64,000 nucleotides of DNA from Pseudomonas sp. DG56-2 (GTDB lineage: Bacteria > Pseudomonadota > Gammaproteobacteria > Pseudomonadales > Pseudomonadaceae), in contig NZ_CP032311.1 in NCBI RefSeq assembly GCF_004803755.1, positions 246,501-310,500 of the forward strand, read 5' to 3'. Below are positions 1 through 9,827 of the stretch, in pieces (position 1 is the stretch's first letter; the number at the start of each line of letters is the position of its first letter). Under the pieces are notes generated by a model, which made no database searches, had not been told where the DNA came from, and saw only the letters and a program-made list of their open reading frames with translations. A program made the position numbers and the translations under genes.

Positions 1-481
1 TAATGTGGTCGCCACTGGCCATGTTCGAATAAGGCGCCAATGTGCAAGGCAGGTCGTGGTTCAGGGCATCGAGAAAAAGGCCGTGACGGCGCACCCGTGC
101 GGCCAATTGCAATGGCTGAAGCTGCGCGTGGTCGCTGTTGCCTCCTGGGCAGTCGAGTTTGGCGAACACCTGTAACTCGGGCGAACGTATTGGACGGTGA
201 CCCGGTGTCAGCAAGCGGTAGTGCAGGCGGTGTATGCCGTTGTGCAATAGATGGCCAGGTATGGGTATATCGATCAAGCCCGGCACTTCATCGATACGCA
301 GGGTGTGGGCACTGACAAATCGTGGCCCCCAGAAGATGGCCAATAGATCACCGGCTTGCATCGGCGGCTCAATGACTATGCGCGCCTGTAATCGGGCGGC
401 GCTATGGCGCCCGATACCGCCAGCGTGGATGCCGGGGAGGGACGGAGGGGGTAATTCGCTTGCTTGGCTGACGTTGGGCAT
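1..481 (-). CDS. Partial hypothetical protein, possible Ig-like fold (cut by window edge)
   Basis: A minus-strand reading frame stays open from position 499 to the left edge, so its C-terminal part lies outside the window. I place the start at the ATG at 481 because AAGGA lies 8 bases upstream; ATGs at 490 and 499 are in frame but lack a good ribosome site. About 160 residues are visible. They alternate short hydrophobic strands with turns (for example MQAGDLLAIFWG and PGLIDIPIPG) and a PGG turn near the right place for a repeat end. This resembles the beta-sandwich repeats of large Pseudomonas-specific hypothetical proteins, but that is an impression from pattern only. No signal peptide is seen. 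Function unknown. Confidence 0.6.
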   Translation of the reverse strand, partial: MPNVSQASELPPPSLPGIHAGGIGRHSAARLQARIVIEPPMQAGDLLAIFWGPRFVSAHTLRIDEVPGLIDIPIPGHLLHNGIHRLHYRLLTPGHRPIRSPELQVFAKLDCPGGNSDHAQLQPLQLAARVRRHGLFLDALNHDLPCTLAPYSNMASGDHI

Positions 482-600
482 AACGCGCATCCTTGGCATG
501 AATAGCTGCGGGATTGGCGGTTATTAGTCAGCGAGCGGGAAGGATCAAGCCTGAATGCTGCCTTCTTGCCAGGCCGCGGCAAACTTCGGATCAAGCCTAC

Positions 601-621
601 GCCTGCAGTGGGTTTGCAGGC
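601..621 (-). terminator. Hairpin downstream of the cystine transporter operon
   Basis: GCCTGCA and TGCAGGC form a 7-bp stem with a 7-base loop, 31 bases past the stop codon of the ATPase gene. No clear U-tract follows on the minus strand, so it may be a weak terminator or an mRNA-end stabiliser. Confidence 0.35.
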
Positions 622-651
622 GCAGCGCAAGCTGTGAATCTGGCGGGGAAT

Positions 652-1413
652 TCAGTACCCGGTGTTTTGCGTACCGAGAAACTTGCCCAGAAACTGCCGG
701 GTACGTTCTTCCCGGGGATGGGCGAACAGCGCCCGCGCCTCGCCCTGTTCGACAATCACACCCTTGTCGAAAAAAATCACTCGATTGGCGACATCGCGGG
801 CAAAGCTCATTTCGTGAGTGACGATAATCATGGTGCGCTTTTCCTCGGCCAGGCTGCGGATGGTCGCCAGCACCTCTCCGACCAACTCAGGGTCAAGTGC
901 CGAGGTTGGCTCGTCGAAGAGAATCACCTCAGGCTCCATCGCCAGCGCACGGGCAATCGCTACCCGTTGCTGCTGGCCACCGGAAAGCTTGCGCGGATAG
1001 GAAGCCTCCTTGCCAGCCAGGCCGACCTTGGCCAACAGTTTCATGCCCAGGGCCACCGCTTGTTCGCGAGGCGTCTGTTTGACCACCAGCGGACCTTCGA
1101 TGACGTTTTCCAGGGCTGTGCGATGGGGAAACAGGTTGAAGTTCTGGAACACGAACCCGACTTGCTGGCGCAGCTTGCGGATCAGCCCTTGCTGCTGCTT
1201 GAGGGGGCGGTTGGCATCGATCGTCACATCACCCACCTGGATCAGGCCGCTGTTGGGTGTTTCCAACAAATTCAGGCAACGCAGGAAGGTGGTCTTGCCC
1301 GAGCCACTGGGGCCAATGATGGCAATAACCTCACCGGCCTCGACCTTCAGGCTGATCTCCTTCAGAACTGTCTGGCCGTTGAACTGCTTGCTCAGTCGCT
1401 CTACCACGATCAT
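652..1413 (-). CDS. tcyN: L-cystine ABC transporter ATP-binding protein
   Basis: This is the cytoplasmic ATPase of a polar amino acid uptake transporter, most likely for cystine. At 253 residues it has normal length. The Walker A motif GPSGSGKT is at residues 34-42, the signature LSGGQQQR at 143-150, and Walker B ILFDEP at about 164-169. It is the last gene of a minus-strand operon behind the permease (3-base gap) and binding protein. Cystine specificity is inferred from the adjoining D-cysteine desulfhydrase and serine acetyltransferase genes and from the same arrangement in other gamma-proteobacteria; the ATPase alone does not show the substrate. Confidence 0.88.
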   Translation of the reverse strand: MIVVERLSKQFNGQTVLKEISLKVEAGEVIAIIGPSGSGKTTFLRCLNLLETPNSGLIQVGDVTIDANRPLKQQQGLIRKLRQQVGFVFQNFNLFPHRTALENVIEGPLVVKQTPREQAVALGMKLLAKVGLAGKEASYPRKLSGGQQQRVAIARALAMEPEVILFDEPTSALDPELVGEVLATIRSLAEEKRTMIIVTHEMSFARDVANRVIFFDKGVIVEQGEARALFAHPREERTRQFLGKFLGTQNTGY

Positions 1414-1416
1414 GCC

Positions 1417-2085
1417 TCAGGACTCCTGGTCGTGCCGGTTGACTCGCGCTTCCAGGCGGTTCTGGAAGTGCGCAAGAATGCTGGCCAGTACCCAGTAGAT
1501 GAGGGCGGCGGCAAGGTACATGGTGAAAATTTCAAAGGTCCGTGCCGTGATCAACTGCGCCTGGCGGAACAGCTCTGGCACCTGAATAGTGGCGGCCAGG
1601 GCAGTGTCCTTGACCAATGAAATAAAGCTGTTGCCCAGGGGCGGCAAGGCGGTGCGGGCTGCCTGCGGCAGAATTGCCCGGCGCATGGCCTGACCGCGGG
1701 TCATGCCGATACTGGCCGCAGCCTCCCATTGGCCTCGATCGATCGAGCCGATAGCGGCGCGTAGAATCTCACAAGCGTAGGCGGCCATGTTCAGCGAGAA
1801 GCCGATCAGCGCTGCTGGCAGCGGGTCCAGTTCCAGCCCCAATTGCGGCAGGCCGTAATAGATCATGAACAACTGGACCAGCAGCGGTGTGCCGCGAAAG
1901 AACGACACATAGACCCGCGCTGTCCAGCTCAGCAGCTTGAGAGATGACAGGCGCATCAGCGCCAGGCCGAAACCCAGCAACAGACCGAAGAACATCCCGC
2001 CAAGGCTGAGGATGACGGTGTAGTACGCGCCCTTGAGTAGAAAGGGCGCGCTGTCCAGCGCAAGCTGCAGGCTTTCTTCGATCAT
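1417..2085 (-). CDS. tcyL: L-cystine ABC transporter permease
   Basis: Inner-membrane permease of the HisM/His-Glu-Gln-Arg family, 222 residues, the usual size. Several hydrophobic segments are visible, the first at about residues 18-44. The EAA-type loop near residues 125-150 (EAAASIGMTRGQAMRRAILP) is the contact site for the ATPase. Its start codon overlaps the stop codon of the binding-protein gene by four bases (ATGA), so translation is probably coupled. With one permease gene present, the channel is probably a homodimer (inference). Confidence 0.88.
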   Translation of the reverse strand: MIEESLQLALDSAPFLLKGAYYTVILSLGGMFFGLLLGFGLALMRLSSLKLLSWTARVYVSFFRGTPLLVQLFMIYYGLPQLGLELDPLPAALIGFSLNMAAYACEILRAAIGSIDRGQWEAAASIGMTRGQAMRRAILPQAARTALPPLGNSFISLVKDTALAATIQVPELFRQAQLITARTFEIFTMYLAAALIYWVLASILAHFQNRLEARVNRHDQES

Positions 2086-2876
2086 TTAGTCACGTCGGCG
2101 CCAAAGTACTTCTCGGACAGTTTGCTCAGCGTGCCGTCGGCGCGCAGTTTGTCCAGTGCCTTGTTGATGGCGTCGAGCAGTTCTGGCTCGCCCTTGCGCA
2201 GGGTGACGCCCGACTCCAGGCGCGAGAAGGCGTCTCCGGTAATGCTGGTGTCCTTGGCCTTCTTGGCATATTCGAGGGCGGCCAGGCGGTCGATCAAGGT
2301 CGCGTCGATGCGGCCGACACGCAGGTCCTGGAATTTGGTTGGGTCGTCGTCGTAGGTCTTGATCACCGCCTGTGGGACGTTCTCTTTGAGCCACTGCTCA
2401 TAGTTTGTCCCCAGGCCTACCCCGACTTTCTTGCCGGCAAGGTCTGCGGCAGTCTTGATATTGAGCTCATCCTTTTTCTTGGTCAGGACCAGCGCCTGAA
2501 TACCGGAAACGGTATAAGGCTGGGAGAAGTCGTACTTCTTTTTGCGCTCGTCAGAGATGGTCACCTGATTGATCACCACATCAAGGCGCTTGGACTCAAG
2601 GGCTGCGAGAATGCCGTCCCATTTGGTCGGTTGCAGCTTGGCTTTGACGCCCAGCTCCTTGGCCAGCGCCTCCGACAGCTCCACTTCGAAACCGGCCAGC
2701 TTGCCATCGGCATCGACGAAACTGAACGGCGGATAGGTGCCCTCCAGGCCGACGCTGATCGTGCCCTTGTCCTTGATCGTCTTCAGCTGCTCGCCGGCAA
2801 CGGCCTGACCGAGCAGACTGGCGCCCAGCAGCAGGGCAACGCCCGCATTGAGAATCTGTTTACCGATTACTGTCAT
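2082..2876 (-). CDS. tcyJ: Periplasmic L-cystine-binding protein
   Basis: Periplasmic solute-binding protein, 264 residues, first gene of the transporter operon. An N-terminal signal peptide ends near the AVAG sequence at about residue 28. The mature part carries the family-3 motif GTYPPFSFVDADGKLAGFEV, followed by the usual KWDGILAAL and DVVINQVTIS segments of cystine and polar amino acid binders. It would deliver cystine, perhaps related sulfur amino acids, to TcyL-TcyN. The upstream 100 bases are strongly AT-rich and hold the promoter. In E. coli the orthologue is FliY/TcyJ. Confidence 0.88.
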   Translation of the reverse strand: MTVIGKQILNAGVALLLGASLLGQAVAGEQLKTIKDKGTISVGLEGTYPPFSFVDADGKLAGFEVELSEALAKELGVKAKLQPTKWDGILAALESKRLDVVINQVTISDERKKKYDFSQPYTVSGIQALVLTKKKDELNIKTAADLAGKKVGVGLGTNYEQWLKENVPQAVIKTYDDDPTKFQDLRVGRIDATLIDRLAALEYAKKAKDTSITGDAFSRLESGVTLRKGEPELLDAINKALDKLRADGTLSKLSEKYFGADVTK

Positions 2877-2983
2877 GACGAAGCCCCAACGTTATTGTGG
2901 TGTGGAAGGCGACTATAGGGTGACGCTAATAGGTTTAAAAATAATATAAATCAATTTTGTTATTCTTTTTTTGAATATGCTAT
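2877..2983 (-). promoter_or_regulatory. AT-rich promoter region of tcyJ
   Basis: A stretch from about 2925 to 2985 is far more AT-rich than its surroundings. It contains ATAGGTTTAAAA followed later by TTATTCTTTTT on the plus strand. The same two blocks recur in the same strand orientation upstream of lsfA (from 12747). Activation by CysB under sulfur limitation is a reasonable inference, but no exact CysB site can be proved by eye. Confidence 0.4.
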
Positions 2984-3982
2984 TCAGCTATTCCAGACCT
3001 CAGGGTAGGCGAATAATGCCGGGGCCCCGCCGGTATGCAGGAAAATCAGTGGGCCGTCGTCGAATCGCTGGCGGGCAATACCGTCGAGCAAGCCCGCCAT
3101 GGCTTTGCCGGTGTAGACCGGGTCCAGCAACAAACCTTCCTGGCTCGCCAGCAGGCGAATGGCGGCGAGGGTGCCGGCATTCGGTTCGCCATAGCGTGGG
3201 GCAAAATACTCATCCCACAGCTCAACTTTGAAGGCTTCAGGCAGGCGCACACCCAGGAGTTCTGCGGTGCGTTCGGCCAGCCCCTGGACCTTGGGCCGCT
3301 GCGCCTCGTCACTGCGCGACACGGTGACACCAATCACCGGCAAGTGTGGCAACGCTTCTGCCAACGCCAGGCCTAGCCCGCTGTGGGTGCCGGCGCTGCC
3401 GGAGGCAAGCACTACACCTGCGAATGTCTGCCCGCTTTGGTGGATCTGTTCGGCAAGCTCCAGGCCTGCGCGGACATAACCGAGGGCGCCAAGGGCGTTG
3501 GAGCCACCAATAGGGACGATGTAGGGTTTGCGGCCACTGGCGTGCAAGCGTACTGACAAAGCTTGCAGTTGTTCGTCGGCGTTATCGAGGTTATCCACAA
3601 GCTCGACCTTGGCGTCGAACAGCTCCAGCAACAGGCGGTTGCCGTTGCCCTGATAGTTTGCCGAGTCAGTGCCGATAGGGTTTTCCAGCAATGCGACACA
3701 TGCCAGGCCCAGGCGTGCAGCCAGCGCTGCGGTTTGACGCACATGGTTGGACTGGATTGCGCCAGCCGTGACCAGGGTGTCGGCGCCTTTGCTCAAGGCA
3801 TCCGCCGCCAGGTATTCGAGTTTTCGCAGTTTATTGCCACCCAGGGCCAGGGGTGTGCAGTCATCGCGTTTGACGTAAATGTCACGGCCCAGCCAGGCCG
3901 AGAGGCGGTGCAGCTTTTCCAGCGCGGTTGGCGCGCCAAGCAGTTCCAGACGATTGAAGCGGGAAAGCTGTCCGTCGATCAT
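2984..3982 (-). CDS. dcyD: D-cysteine desulfhydrase (PLP-dependent)
   Basis: Converts D-cysteine to pyruvate, hydrogen sulfide and ammonia in the cytoplasm. The protein is 332 residues from the start [10 protein letters not shown], chosen because the family begins here; the frame could extend 40 codons upstream into the divergent promoter region. The PLP lysine is K51 in [11 protein letters not shown], and [12 protein letters not shown] follows as in the ACC-deaminase/DcyD family. The substrate assignment rests on the neighbouring cystine transporter and on family resemblance; ACC deaminase is the main alternative. It is divergent from epsC. Confidence 0.85.
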   Translation of the reverse strand: MIDGQLSRFNRLELLGAPTALEKLHRLSAWLGRDIYVKRDDCTPLALGGNKLRKLEYLAADALSKGADTLVTAGAIQSNHVRQTAALAARLGLACVALLENPIGTDSANYQGNGNRLLLELFDAKVELVDNLDNADEQLQALSVRLHASGRKPYIVPIGGSNALGALGYVRAGLELAEQIHQSGQTFAGVVLASGSAGTHSGLGLALAEALPHLPVIGVTVSRSDEAQRPKVQGLAERTAELLGVRLPEAFKVELWDEYFAPRYGEPNAGTLAAIRLLASQEGLLLDPVYTGKAMAGLLDGIARQRFDDGPLIFLHTGGAPALFAYPEVWNS

Positions 3983-4172
3983 GGCAATACATCTGCAAGG
4001 GAAAAAACGACTATAGGCAGGCCTGTGCCCGCAAGCAACTCCCGGCCTTATGCCAGCTTTATTGCGTTTTGGAATAAAGGGTATTTTTTCTCTCGACGCC
4101 AATTGTCGTAGAGTGAGCGTCTATCTGGCGGCCTTTCATTCCATTCTCGCCGCCGCGGCAGGAGATGTAACC

Positions 4173-5105
4173 GTGAGCGAAAACGCGCAGACAGGGCATT
4201 GGCAGTTGCATGGCATCGTTGCCGGCTTGCGTAGCGCCCGAGCCAAATGGCGCAGCGACAATGGTCGCAGCAGTGGTGAACAAGGTGGGCGCGAGCTGCC
4301 GTCGCGAGAAGCCATGCGGCACATTCTCGAGCAACTGTGCGGCGCACTGTTTCCCATGCGTCTTGGTCCGGTGGACCTGCGTGAGGAAAGTGAAGATTTC
4401 TATGTCGGGCATACCCTCGACTCAGCCTTGACTGCCTTGCTTGCCCAGGCCCGTCTGGAGCTGCGCTATGTCGCCCGCCATGGCAAGTGCAACACCGCTG
4501 ATGTCGACGCCAAGGCATTGAGCCTGATCCAGGACTTTGCTGCGGCGCTACCGGGCTTGCGCAGCATCCTCGATACCGATGTACTGGCCGCGTTCCATGG
4601 GGATCCGGCAGCGCGAAGCGTCGATGAAGTGTTGCTGTGCTATCCAGGCATCCTGGCGGTTATCCATCACCGTCTGGCTCATCACCTGTACCGTTCCGGC
4701 TTACCGCTGCTGGCGCGCATCAGTTCGGAACTGGCGCACTCGGCCACCGGCATCGACATTCACCCCGGCGCGCAAATCGGTCAGAGCTTCTTCATCGACC
4801 ACGGCACGGGTGTGGTGATCGGTGAAACCGCGATCATTGGTGAGCGGGTGCGTATCTACCAGGCGGTAACCCTGGGGGCCAAACGCTTCCCGGCAGACGA
4901 GGACGGTCAGTTGCAAAAGGGCCATCCACGCCACCCGATCGTCGAGGACGACGTGGTGATTTATGCCGGTGCAACTATTCTGGGACGAATCACCATTGGC
5001 AAGGGCTCGACCATCGGCGGCAACGTCTGGCTGACCCGCAGTGTAGCTGCGGGTAGCAACCTGACTCAGGCCAATCTGCAGCACGATGACGGCACGCAGA
5101 AGTAG
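4173..5105 (+). CDS. epsC: Serine O-acetyltransferase
   Basis: Makes O-acetyl-L-serine from serine and acetyl-CoA, the carbon acceptor for sulfide in cysteine synthesis. I choose the GTG at 4173, which has the ribosome site CAGGAGA just upstream and gives 310 residues; the longer frame from 4050 runs through the promoter. The N-terminal half is the helical serine acetyltransferase domain (LREESEDFYVGHTLD near residue 70). The C-terminal half has left-handed beta-helix hexapeptides (GIDIHPGAQIGQ, IGETAIIGERVRIY). It lies beside sulfur genes, so it probably supports local cysteine formation. Pseudomonads usually carry a separate cysE as well. Confidence 0.88.
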   Translation: MSENAQTGHWQLHGIVAGLRSARAKWRSDNGRSSGEQGGRELPSREAMRHILEQLCGALFPMRLGPVDLREESEDFYVGHTLDSALTALLAQARLELRYVARHGKCNTADVDAKALSLIQDFAAALPGLRSILDTDVLAAFHGDPAARSVDEVLLCYPGILAVIHHRLAHHLYRSGLPLLARISSELAHSATGIDIHPGAQIGQSFFIDHGTGVVIGETAIIGERVRIYQAVTLGAKRFPADEDGQLQKGHPRHPIVEDDVVIYAGATILGRITIGKGSTIGGNVWLTRSVAAGSNLTQANLQHDDGTQK

Positions 5106-5159
5106 CCCAGGCAGGGCTTGGATTGCGGCATCGGGTCGCATTAAGGACCCCATCCATGT

Positions 5160-5185
5160 TTAACTTGAACGCTTGTTCAAGTTAA
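5160..5185. promoter_or_regulatory. Perfect inverted repeat upstream of betT, candidate TetR-type operator
   Basis: Arms TTAACTTGAAC and GTTCAAGTTAA are exact inverted complements separated by GCTT. The site is 93 bases before the betT start. Size and symmetry fit a TetR-family operator; BetI, the TetR repressor of choline genes, is the natural candidate, but betI is not in the window. The dyad could also form a transcript hairpin, though it lacks a U-tract. Confidence 0.55.
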
Positions 5186-5278
5186 AACGGTGGTCCGCTG
5201 CCGGCGTTCAACAGGAGGAAACCCTTTGCTGAACCCGTTCAATCCAAGCCTTTCCCGTCATTTTGAGGTGCACATTTA

Positions 5279-7279
5279 ATGGGTGCACCGAGTTCTTTAC
5301 CTAGCGGCAAAATCCGCATGAATCCGCCCGTCTTCTATTTCTCGGCGAGTTTTATCCTCATTTTCGGACTAGTGGTAATCAGTAATCCGCAGGCAGCTGG
5401 CGAATGGCTGTTGGCGGCGCAAAACTGGGCGGCCAATACGGTCGGCTGGTATTACATGCTGGCGATGACGCTGTACCTGGTCTTCGTGGTGGTCACCGCC
5501 TTATCTGGCTACGGCAAGATCAAGCTCGGTGCCGACCACGACGAACCCGAGTTCAGCTACCTGTCCTGGGCCGGAATGCTGTTCGCTGCGGGCATCAGCA
5601 TCACTCTTTTCTTTTTCTGCGTATCCGAACCCCTGACTCATATGCTCCAGCCACCCCAGGGGGAAGCTGGAACGGTCGAGGCTGGGCGTCAGGCCATGCA
5701 GCTACTGTTTCTGCATTGGGGGCTGCACGGTTGGGGCGTATTCGCTTTCGTCGGCATGGCCCTGGCCTACTTCGCCTATCGCCACAACTTGCCCTTGGCC
5801 CTGCGCTCGGCGCTTTATCCGTTGATCGGCAAGCGCATCAATGGCCCTATCGGCTATGCAGTGGATGGTTTCGGCATCATCGCCACGGTTTTCGGCCTTG
5901 GCGCGGACATGGGCTTTGGGGTATTGCACCTCAACTCGGGCCTGGACTACCTGTTCGGCATTCCTCATACCCAGTGGGTACAGGTGGCGTTGATCACCCT
6001 GATGATGGGCGCGGCGGTGGCTGTTGCCGTGGCCGGGGTCGAGAAGGGTGTGCGGGTGATGTCCGACATCAACATGTTCCTGGCATGCGCGCTGCTGTTG
6101 TTCGTGCTGTTCGCCGGGCCTACGCAGCATCTGTTCAATACCTTGATCCAGAACCTGGGCGACTACCTGGGAGCGCTGCCGAGAAAGAGTTTTGATGTGT
6201 ATGCCTACAACCAGGACAGAGACTGGCTGGGTGGCTGGACCGTGTTCTACTGGGCCTGGTGGATTGCCTGGGCGCCTTTTGTGGGCCTGTTCATTGCGCG
6301 AATTTCCCGTGGTCGCACCATTCGTGAATTTGTCTTCGGCGTGTTGCTGATCCCATTGGGCTTCACCTTGGCGTGGATGTCGATCTTCGGCAATAGCGCC
6401 ATCTCGCAGGTGCTCGATCACGGCATGACAGCGCTTGGTCAGTCGGCCATCGACAACCCCTCGATGACCCTGTACCTGCTGCTGGAAACCTATCCGTGGA
6501 GCAAGGTGGTGATTGCCGTCACGGTGTTCATCAGCTTTGTGTTCTTCGTTACCTCGGCGGACTCGGGCACTGTGGTGTTGTCGACGTTGTCCGCTCGCGA
6601 CGGCAATGCCGATGAAGACGGACCGAACTGGTTGCGGGTGTTCTGGGGGGCAATGACGGCCCTGGTGACCATCGGCCTGTTGTTCGCAGGCAGCATCGAC
6701 TCATTGAAGTCGGCGGTCGTGCTGACCTCGCTGCCGTTTTCGGTGATTCTGCTGGCGATGATGTGGGGGCTGCACAAGGCGTTCTACCTGGAGTCGCAGC
6801 GCCAGATTGCGCAGATGCACTCGCTGGCGCCGTTCGCCAATTCTCGTCGGGGCCGTGGTGGCTGGCGTCAGCGCCTGAGCCAGGCGGTACATTTTCCTTC
6901 GCGTGACGAGGTCTACCGGTTCATGGACGACGTAGTGCGTCCGGCGATTGGTGAAGTGACCGAAGTGTTTGTCGAGAAGGGGCTGAATGTCATCACCCAG
7001 GAAGACCCGAGCCACGACAACGTCAGCCTGAAGATTGGTCATGGGGAAGAGCAGCCGTTCATCTATCAAGTGCAGATGCGTGGCTACTTCACTCCGTCAT
7101 TCGCGCTGGGCGGCCTTGGCACTCAGGAACTGAAGAACCGTCGTTACTATCGTGCCGAGGTTCATCTGAGCGAAGGCAGCCAGGACTATGATCTGGTTGG
7201 CTACAGCAAGGAGCAGATCATCAACGACATCCTCGACCAGTACGAACGGCATATGCAATTCCTGCACATGGTGCGTTAG
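5279..7279 (+). CDS. betT: High-affinity choline transporter, BCCT family
   Basis: Inner-membrane carrier that takes up choline, the precursor of the osmoprotectant glycine betaine. It is 666 residues, like E. coli BetT. Some twelve hydrophobic segments occupy roughly residues 20-500. The Trp-rich BCCT signature FYWAWWIAWAPFVGLF lies near residue 322. A hydrophilic C-terminal tail from about 508 to 666 matches the regulatory extension of BetT-type osmosensing carriers. The ATG at 5279 is preceded by GAGGTG; a second ATG at 5318 (MNPPVFYF) is possible. No betIBA genes are nearby. Confidence 0.9.
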   Translation: MGAPSSLPSGKIRMNPPVFYFSASFILIFGLVVISNPQAAGEWLLAAQNWAANTVGWYYMLAMTLYLVFVVVTALSGYGKIKLGADHDEPEFSYLSWAGMLFAAGISITLFFFCVSEPLTHMLQPPQGEAGTVEAGRQAMQLLFLHWGLHGWGVFAFVGMALAYFAYRHNLPLALRSALYPLIGKRINGPIGYAVDGFGIIATVFGLGADMGFGVLHLNSGLDYLFGIPHTQWVQVALITLMMGAAVAVAVAGVEKGVRVMSDINMFLACALLLFVLFAGPTQHLFNTLIQNLGDYLGALPRKSFDVYAYNQDRDWLGGWTVFYWAWWIAWAPFVGLFIARISRGRTIREFVFGVLLIPLGFTLAWMSIFGNSAISQVLDHGMTALGQSAIDNPSMTLYLLLETYPWSKVVIAVTVFISFVFFVTSADSGTVVLSTLSARDGNADEDGPNWLRVFWGAMTALVTIGLLFAGSIDSLKSAVVLTSLPFSVILLAMMWGLHKAFYLESQRQIAQMHSLAPFANSRRGRGGWRQRLSQAVHFPSRDEVYRFMDDVVRPAIGEVTEVFVEKGLNVITQEDPSHDNVSLKIGHGEEQPFIYQVQMRGYFTPSFALGGLGTQELKNRRYYRAEVHLSEGSQDYDLVGYSKEQIINDILDQYERHMQFLHMVR

Positions 7280-7285
7280 CAGGCA

Positions 7286-7319
7286 ACCGGTAGGGGCGGG
7301 CCAGCCCGCGCCCTCCGGT
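7286..7319. terminator. GC-rich hairpin between betT and tauD
   Basis: ACCGG-T-AGGGGCGGGC pairs with GCCCGCGCCCT-CCGGT around a very short loop. It stands between two convergent genes and could stop or protect both transcripts. The core resembles a P. putida-type REP palindrome. No strong U-tract. Confidence 0.5.
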
Positions 7320-7332
7320 CTGAGCCGTTGCC

Positions 7333-8166
7333 TCAGAACGGCGCATCTCCCAGTATCGTTGCTCGATGCATTACCCGTCGTTGCGGACGGTAGTCATCGA
7401 CGGCGTAATGCTGGGTCACGCGGTTGTCCCAGAAGGCTATGTCGTTCTCCTGCCAGCGCCAGCGGATGGTGAACTCCGGCCGCGTGGCGTGGGCGAACAG
7501 CAAGTTGAGTATCGCCTCGCTTTCGGTGTCGCTCAGTTCGTTGATGCGCGTAGTGAATCCATTATTGACGAACAGCGACTTACGCCCGCTCACCGGGTGA
7601 GTGCGGATCACCGGGTGTGACAGGGGCGGATTGTCACGCCGGGTCGTTTCCCAGCGTTGCAAGTCTTCAGGCGTGGTGCCAAAACGCTCCAACGGAAAGG
7701 ACTTGGTGAAGTCGTGGGTTGCGGTCAGACCATCGAGTAATCGTTTGAGCGGCTCCGACAATGCTGCGTAGGCCGCTATGCCACTGGCCCACAAGGTATC
7801 GCCGCCATAGGTCGGCAACTGCTTGGCGCTGAGTACCGCCCCCAGCGCCGGGGTTGGCAGGAAGGTAACGTCGGTGTGCCACATGGCGTTGTCGCGGACA
7901 TCGGTCACGGCGGTGTCGAGCACCAGCACTTGAGGGGTTTCAGGCACATTGGGGTAGATCGGGTGAATGTGCAGATCGCCAAAGCGTGCAGCGAAGGCCG
8001 CTTGCTGCTGTGGATTGATCGGCTGCTCACGAAAGAACAGCACCTGATGCTTGAGCAGGGCCTGTTCAACCGCGTCGCGTTGTTCGGTGCTGATTTCGCG
8101 GCTGAGGTCGATGCCGCTGATCTGGGCGCCGAGTGCAGAACTCAGCGGGGTAATGGTCAAGCTCAT
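7333..8166 (-). CDS. tauD: Taurine dioxygenase
   Basis: Fe(II)/2-oxoglutarate dioxygenase that hydroxylates taurine, which then splits to aminoacetaldehyde and sulfite. It has 277 residues, close to E. coli TauD (283). The iron ligands are visible: H97 and D99 in MWHTDVTF and H253 in TQHYAVDDY. Arginines R264 and R268 in [13 protein letters not shown] fit the 2-oxoglutarate and sulfonate contacts. It is the last gene of tauABCD, 18 bases after tauC. Expression is expected under sulfate limitation. Confidence 0.92.
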   Translation of the reverse strand: MSLTITPLSSALGAQISGIDLSREISTEQRDAVEQALLKHQVLFFREQPINPQQQAAFAARFGDLHIHPIYPNVPETPQVLVLDTAVTDVRDNAMWHTDVTFLPTPALGAVLSAKQLPTYGGDTLWASGIAAYAALSEPLKRLLDGLTATHDFTKSFPLERFGTTPEDLQRWETTRRDNPPLSHPVIRTHPVSGRKSLFVNNGFTTRINELSDTESEAILNLLFAHATRPEFTIRWRWQENDIAFWDNRVTQHYAVDDYRPQRRVMHRATILGDAPF

Positions 8167-8184
8167 GATTATTCTCGATTGATC

Positions 8185-9024
8185 TCAATGACTCTGGCCG
8201 TGCCAGGGCACCAATTTGCGCTGCAGGGCGCGCAGTCCCATTTCCAGGGCGAAGGCGATCAATGCGATCACCAGAATGCCCAACACCACCACGTCGGTAA
8301 CCAGAAACTGCGCTGCCGACTGGACCATGAAGCCCAGGCCGCTGGTGGCGGCGATCAGCTCGGCGGCAACCAGCGTCGACCAGCCCACGCCCAAGCCGAT
8401 GCGGACACCGGTAAGAATGTCGGGCAAGGCGCTGGGGAGGATGACGTGGCGAATCAGTTGCGCTCGTGAGGCCCCCAGCGATTGTGCCGCGCGCAACTTG
8501 GTCGGATCGACCGTGCGCACGCCGGTGGCGGTGGCAATGGCGATAGGGGCGAAAATTGCCAGATAAATAAGCAGCACTTTCGACAGCTCGCCGATTCCGC
8601 ACCAGATCACGATCAGTGGCAAATAGGCCAAGGGAGGAATAGGGCGGTAGAACTCGATCAGCGGGTCGAGAATGCCGCGGGCGATGCGGTTGTGACCGAT
8701 GGCGATGCCAATCGGAATTGCGGTGACAATCGCCGCGCCCAGGGCCAGGCCGATACGCTGGAGGCTTGCGCCCAGGTGCTGCCACAAGGTGGCGTCCATA
8801 TAACCTTGGGTCAGCAGCAACCAGGCCTTGGCCAGTACCGCTTGCGGGGACGGCAAGAACAAAGGCTCGATCCACTCGGCAGCGGTCACCGCCCACCACA
8901 CCAGAAGCAGGGTGGCCAGGGTCAGCGTGCTGATCCAGCGGGTGCTCAGGTTGCGTCGTGCCTTGGCCACCGGCGCTGACTCAGCGCTGCGTTTGGCCGT
9001 AACCGGCACTTCCAGGCTGCTCAT
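8185..9024 (-). CDS. tauC: Taurine ABC transporter permease
   Basis: Inner-membrane channel for taurine uptake, 279 residues. It has an N-terminal cytoplasmic stretch of about 30 residues, a first membrane segment at about 32-50, and a binding-protein-dependent transport domain. The ATPase-contact loop is [23 protein letters not shown] at about residues 180-203. Its start overlaps the tauB stop by four bases (ATGA). It would work with TauA and TauB. Confidence 0.9.
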   Translation of the reverse strand: MSSLEVPVTAKRSAESAPVAKARRNLSTRWISTLTLATLLLVWWAVTAAEWIEPLFLPSPQAVLAKAWLLLTQGYMDATLWQHLGASLQRIGLALGAAIVTAIPIGIAIGHNRIARGILDPLIEFYRPIPPLAYLPLIVIWCGIGELSKVLLIYLAIFAPIAIATATGVRTVDPTKLRAAQSLGASRAQLIRHVILPSALPDILTGVRIGLGVGWSTLVAAELIAATSGLGFMVQSAAQFLVTDVVVLGILVIALIAFALEMGLRALQRKLVPWHGQSH

Positions 9025-9815
9025 GCGAACTCCTGCCGCACTGCGGCGCTGCGTTGAGAGAACACCCGGCTCAGTACGTGCTCGCGGGTTTCGATAAAGC
9101 GTGGGTCGGACTTGATCGCCCTGGCAGGTTCGCCGGCTGCGTAGCGCCGACCGAAATCCAGGTGCAGGCGTTCGACGATCTGCCCGGGGTTGGGCGCTAG
9201 AAGAATCAGGTCAGTGGCAAGAAACACCGCTTCTTCAATGTCGTGGGTAATCAGCAATACTGGCTTGGCCGTGCGCTGCCAGACTTGCAGGAGCAACTCC
9301 TGCATCTGCTCACGGGTAAAGGCATCAAGAGCGCCGAAGGGCTCATCCATCAGCAGTACCCGTGGGTCGGCGGCCAATGCCCGGGCCAGGCCAACGCGTT
9401 GCTTTTGCCCGCCCGACAATTGCCAGATCCGTCGCTTGCCGAAATCGGCCAGGTCTACCAGGGCAAGCATTTCTCGCGCCTTGCGTTCGCGTTCGGCACG
9501 CGGCACGCCGGCCAGTTCCAGGCCAAAGGCGACATTGGCCAGTACATCCTGCCAAGGCAGCAATGCATCGTCCTGGAACACCACGCCGCGCTCGGCGCTG
9601 GGCCCTTGCACCGGCACGCCATCAAGGCTGATACGTCCGGCGCTGGGGGCAACGAAACCTGCGATCAGATTGAGCAGCGAGGTTTTACCGCTGCCGGACG
9701 GACCGAGGGCGACCAGCAGTTGCTGGGGCCCTAGGCTCAGGGTGATATCGGCCAGCACCGGGTCGGCTGCGCCGGGGTACTGTGCGCTGATGCGCTCCAG
9801 CTCAAGCAATGCCAT
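9021..9815 (-). CDS. tauB: Taurine ABC transporter ATP-binding protein
   Basis: ATPase that drives taurine import, 264 residues. Walker [10 protein letters not shown] is at residues 38-46, the signature LSGGQKQR at 133-140, and Walker B VLLMDEP at about 153-159, followed by GALD and the H-loop LITHDIEEA. It belongs to the nitrate/sulfonate/taurine ATPase class. It lies 12 bases after tauA and overlaps tauC. Confidence 0.9.
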   Translation of the reverse strand: MALLELERISAQYPGAADPVLADITLSLGPQQLLVALGPSGSGKTSLLNLIAGFVAPSAGRISLDGVPVQGPSAERGVVFQDDALLPWQDVLANVAFGLELAGVPRAERERKAREMLALVDLADFGKRRIWQLSGGQKQRVGLARALAADPRVLLMDEPFGALDAFTREQMQELLLQVWQRTAKPVLLITHDIEEAVFLATDLILLAPNPGQIVERLHLDFGRRYAAGEPARAIKSDPRFIETREHVLSRVFSQRSAAVRQEFA

Positions 9816-9827
9816 GACGATCTCCGA

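Noticed and set aside
514..1620. 368-codon plus-strand frame opposite the cystine transporter genes
   Set aside because: Opposes two genes with clear ABC motifs; composition is Gln/Leu/Arg-rich as in typical antisense frames.
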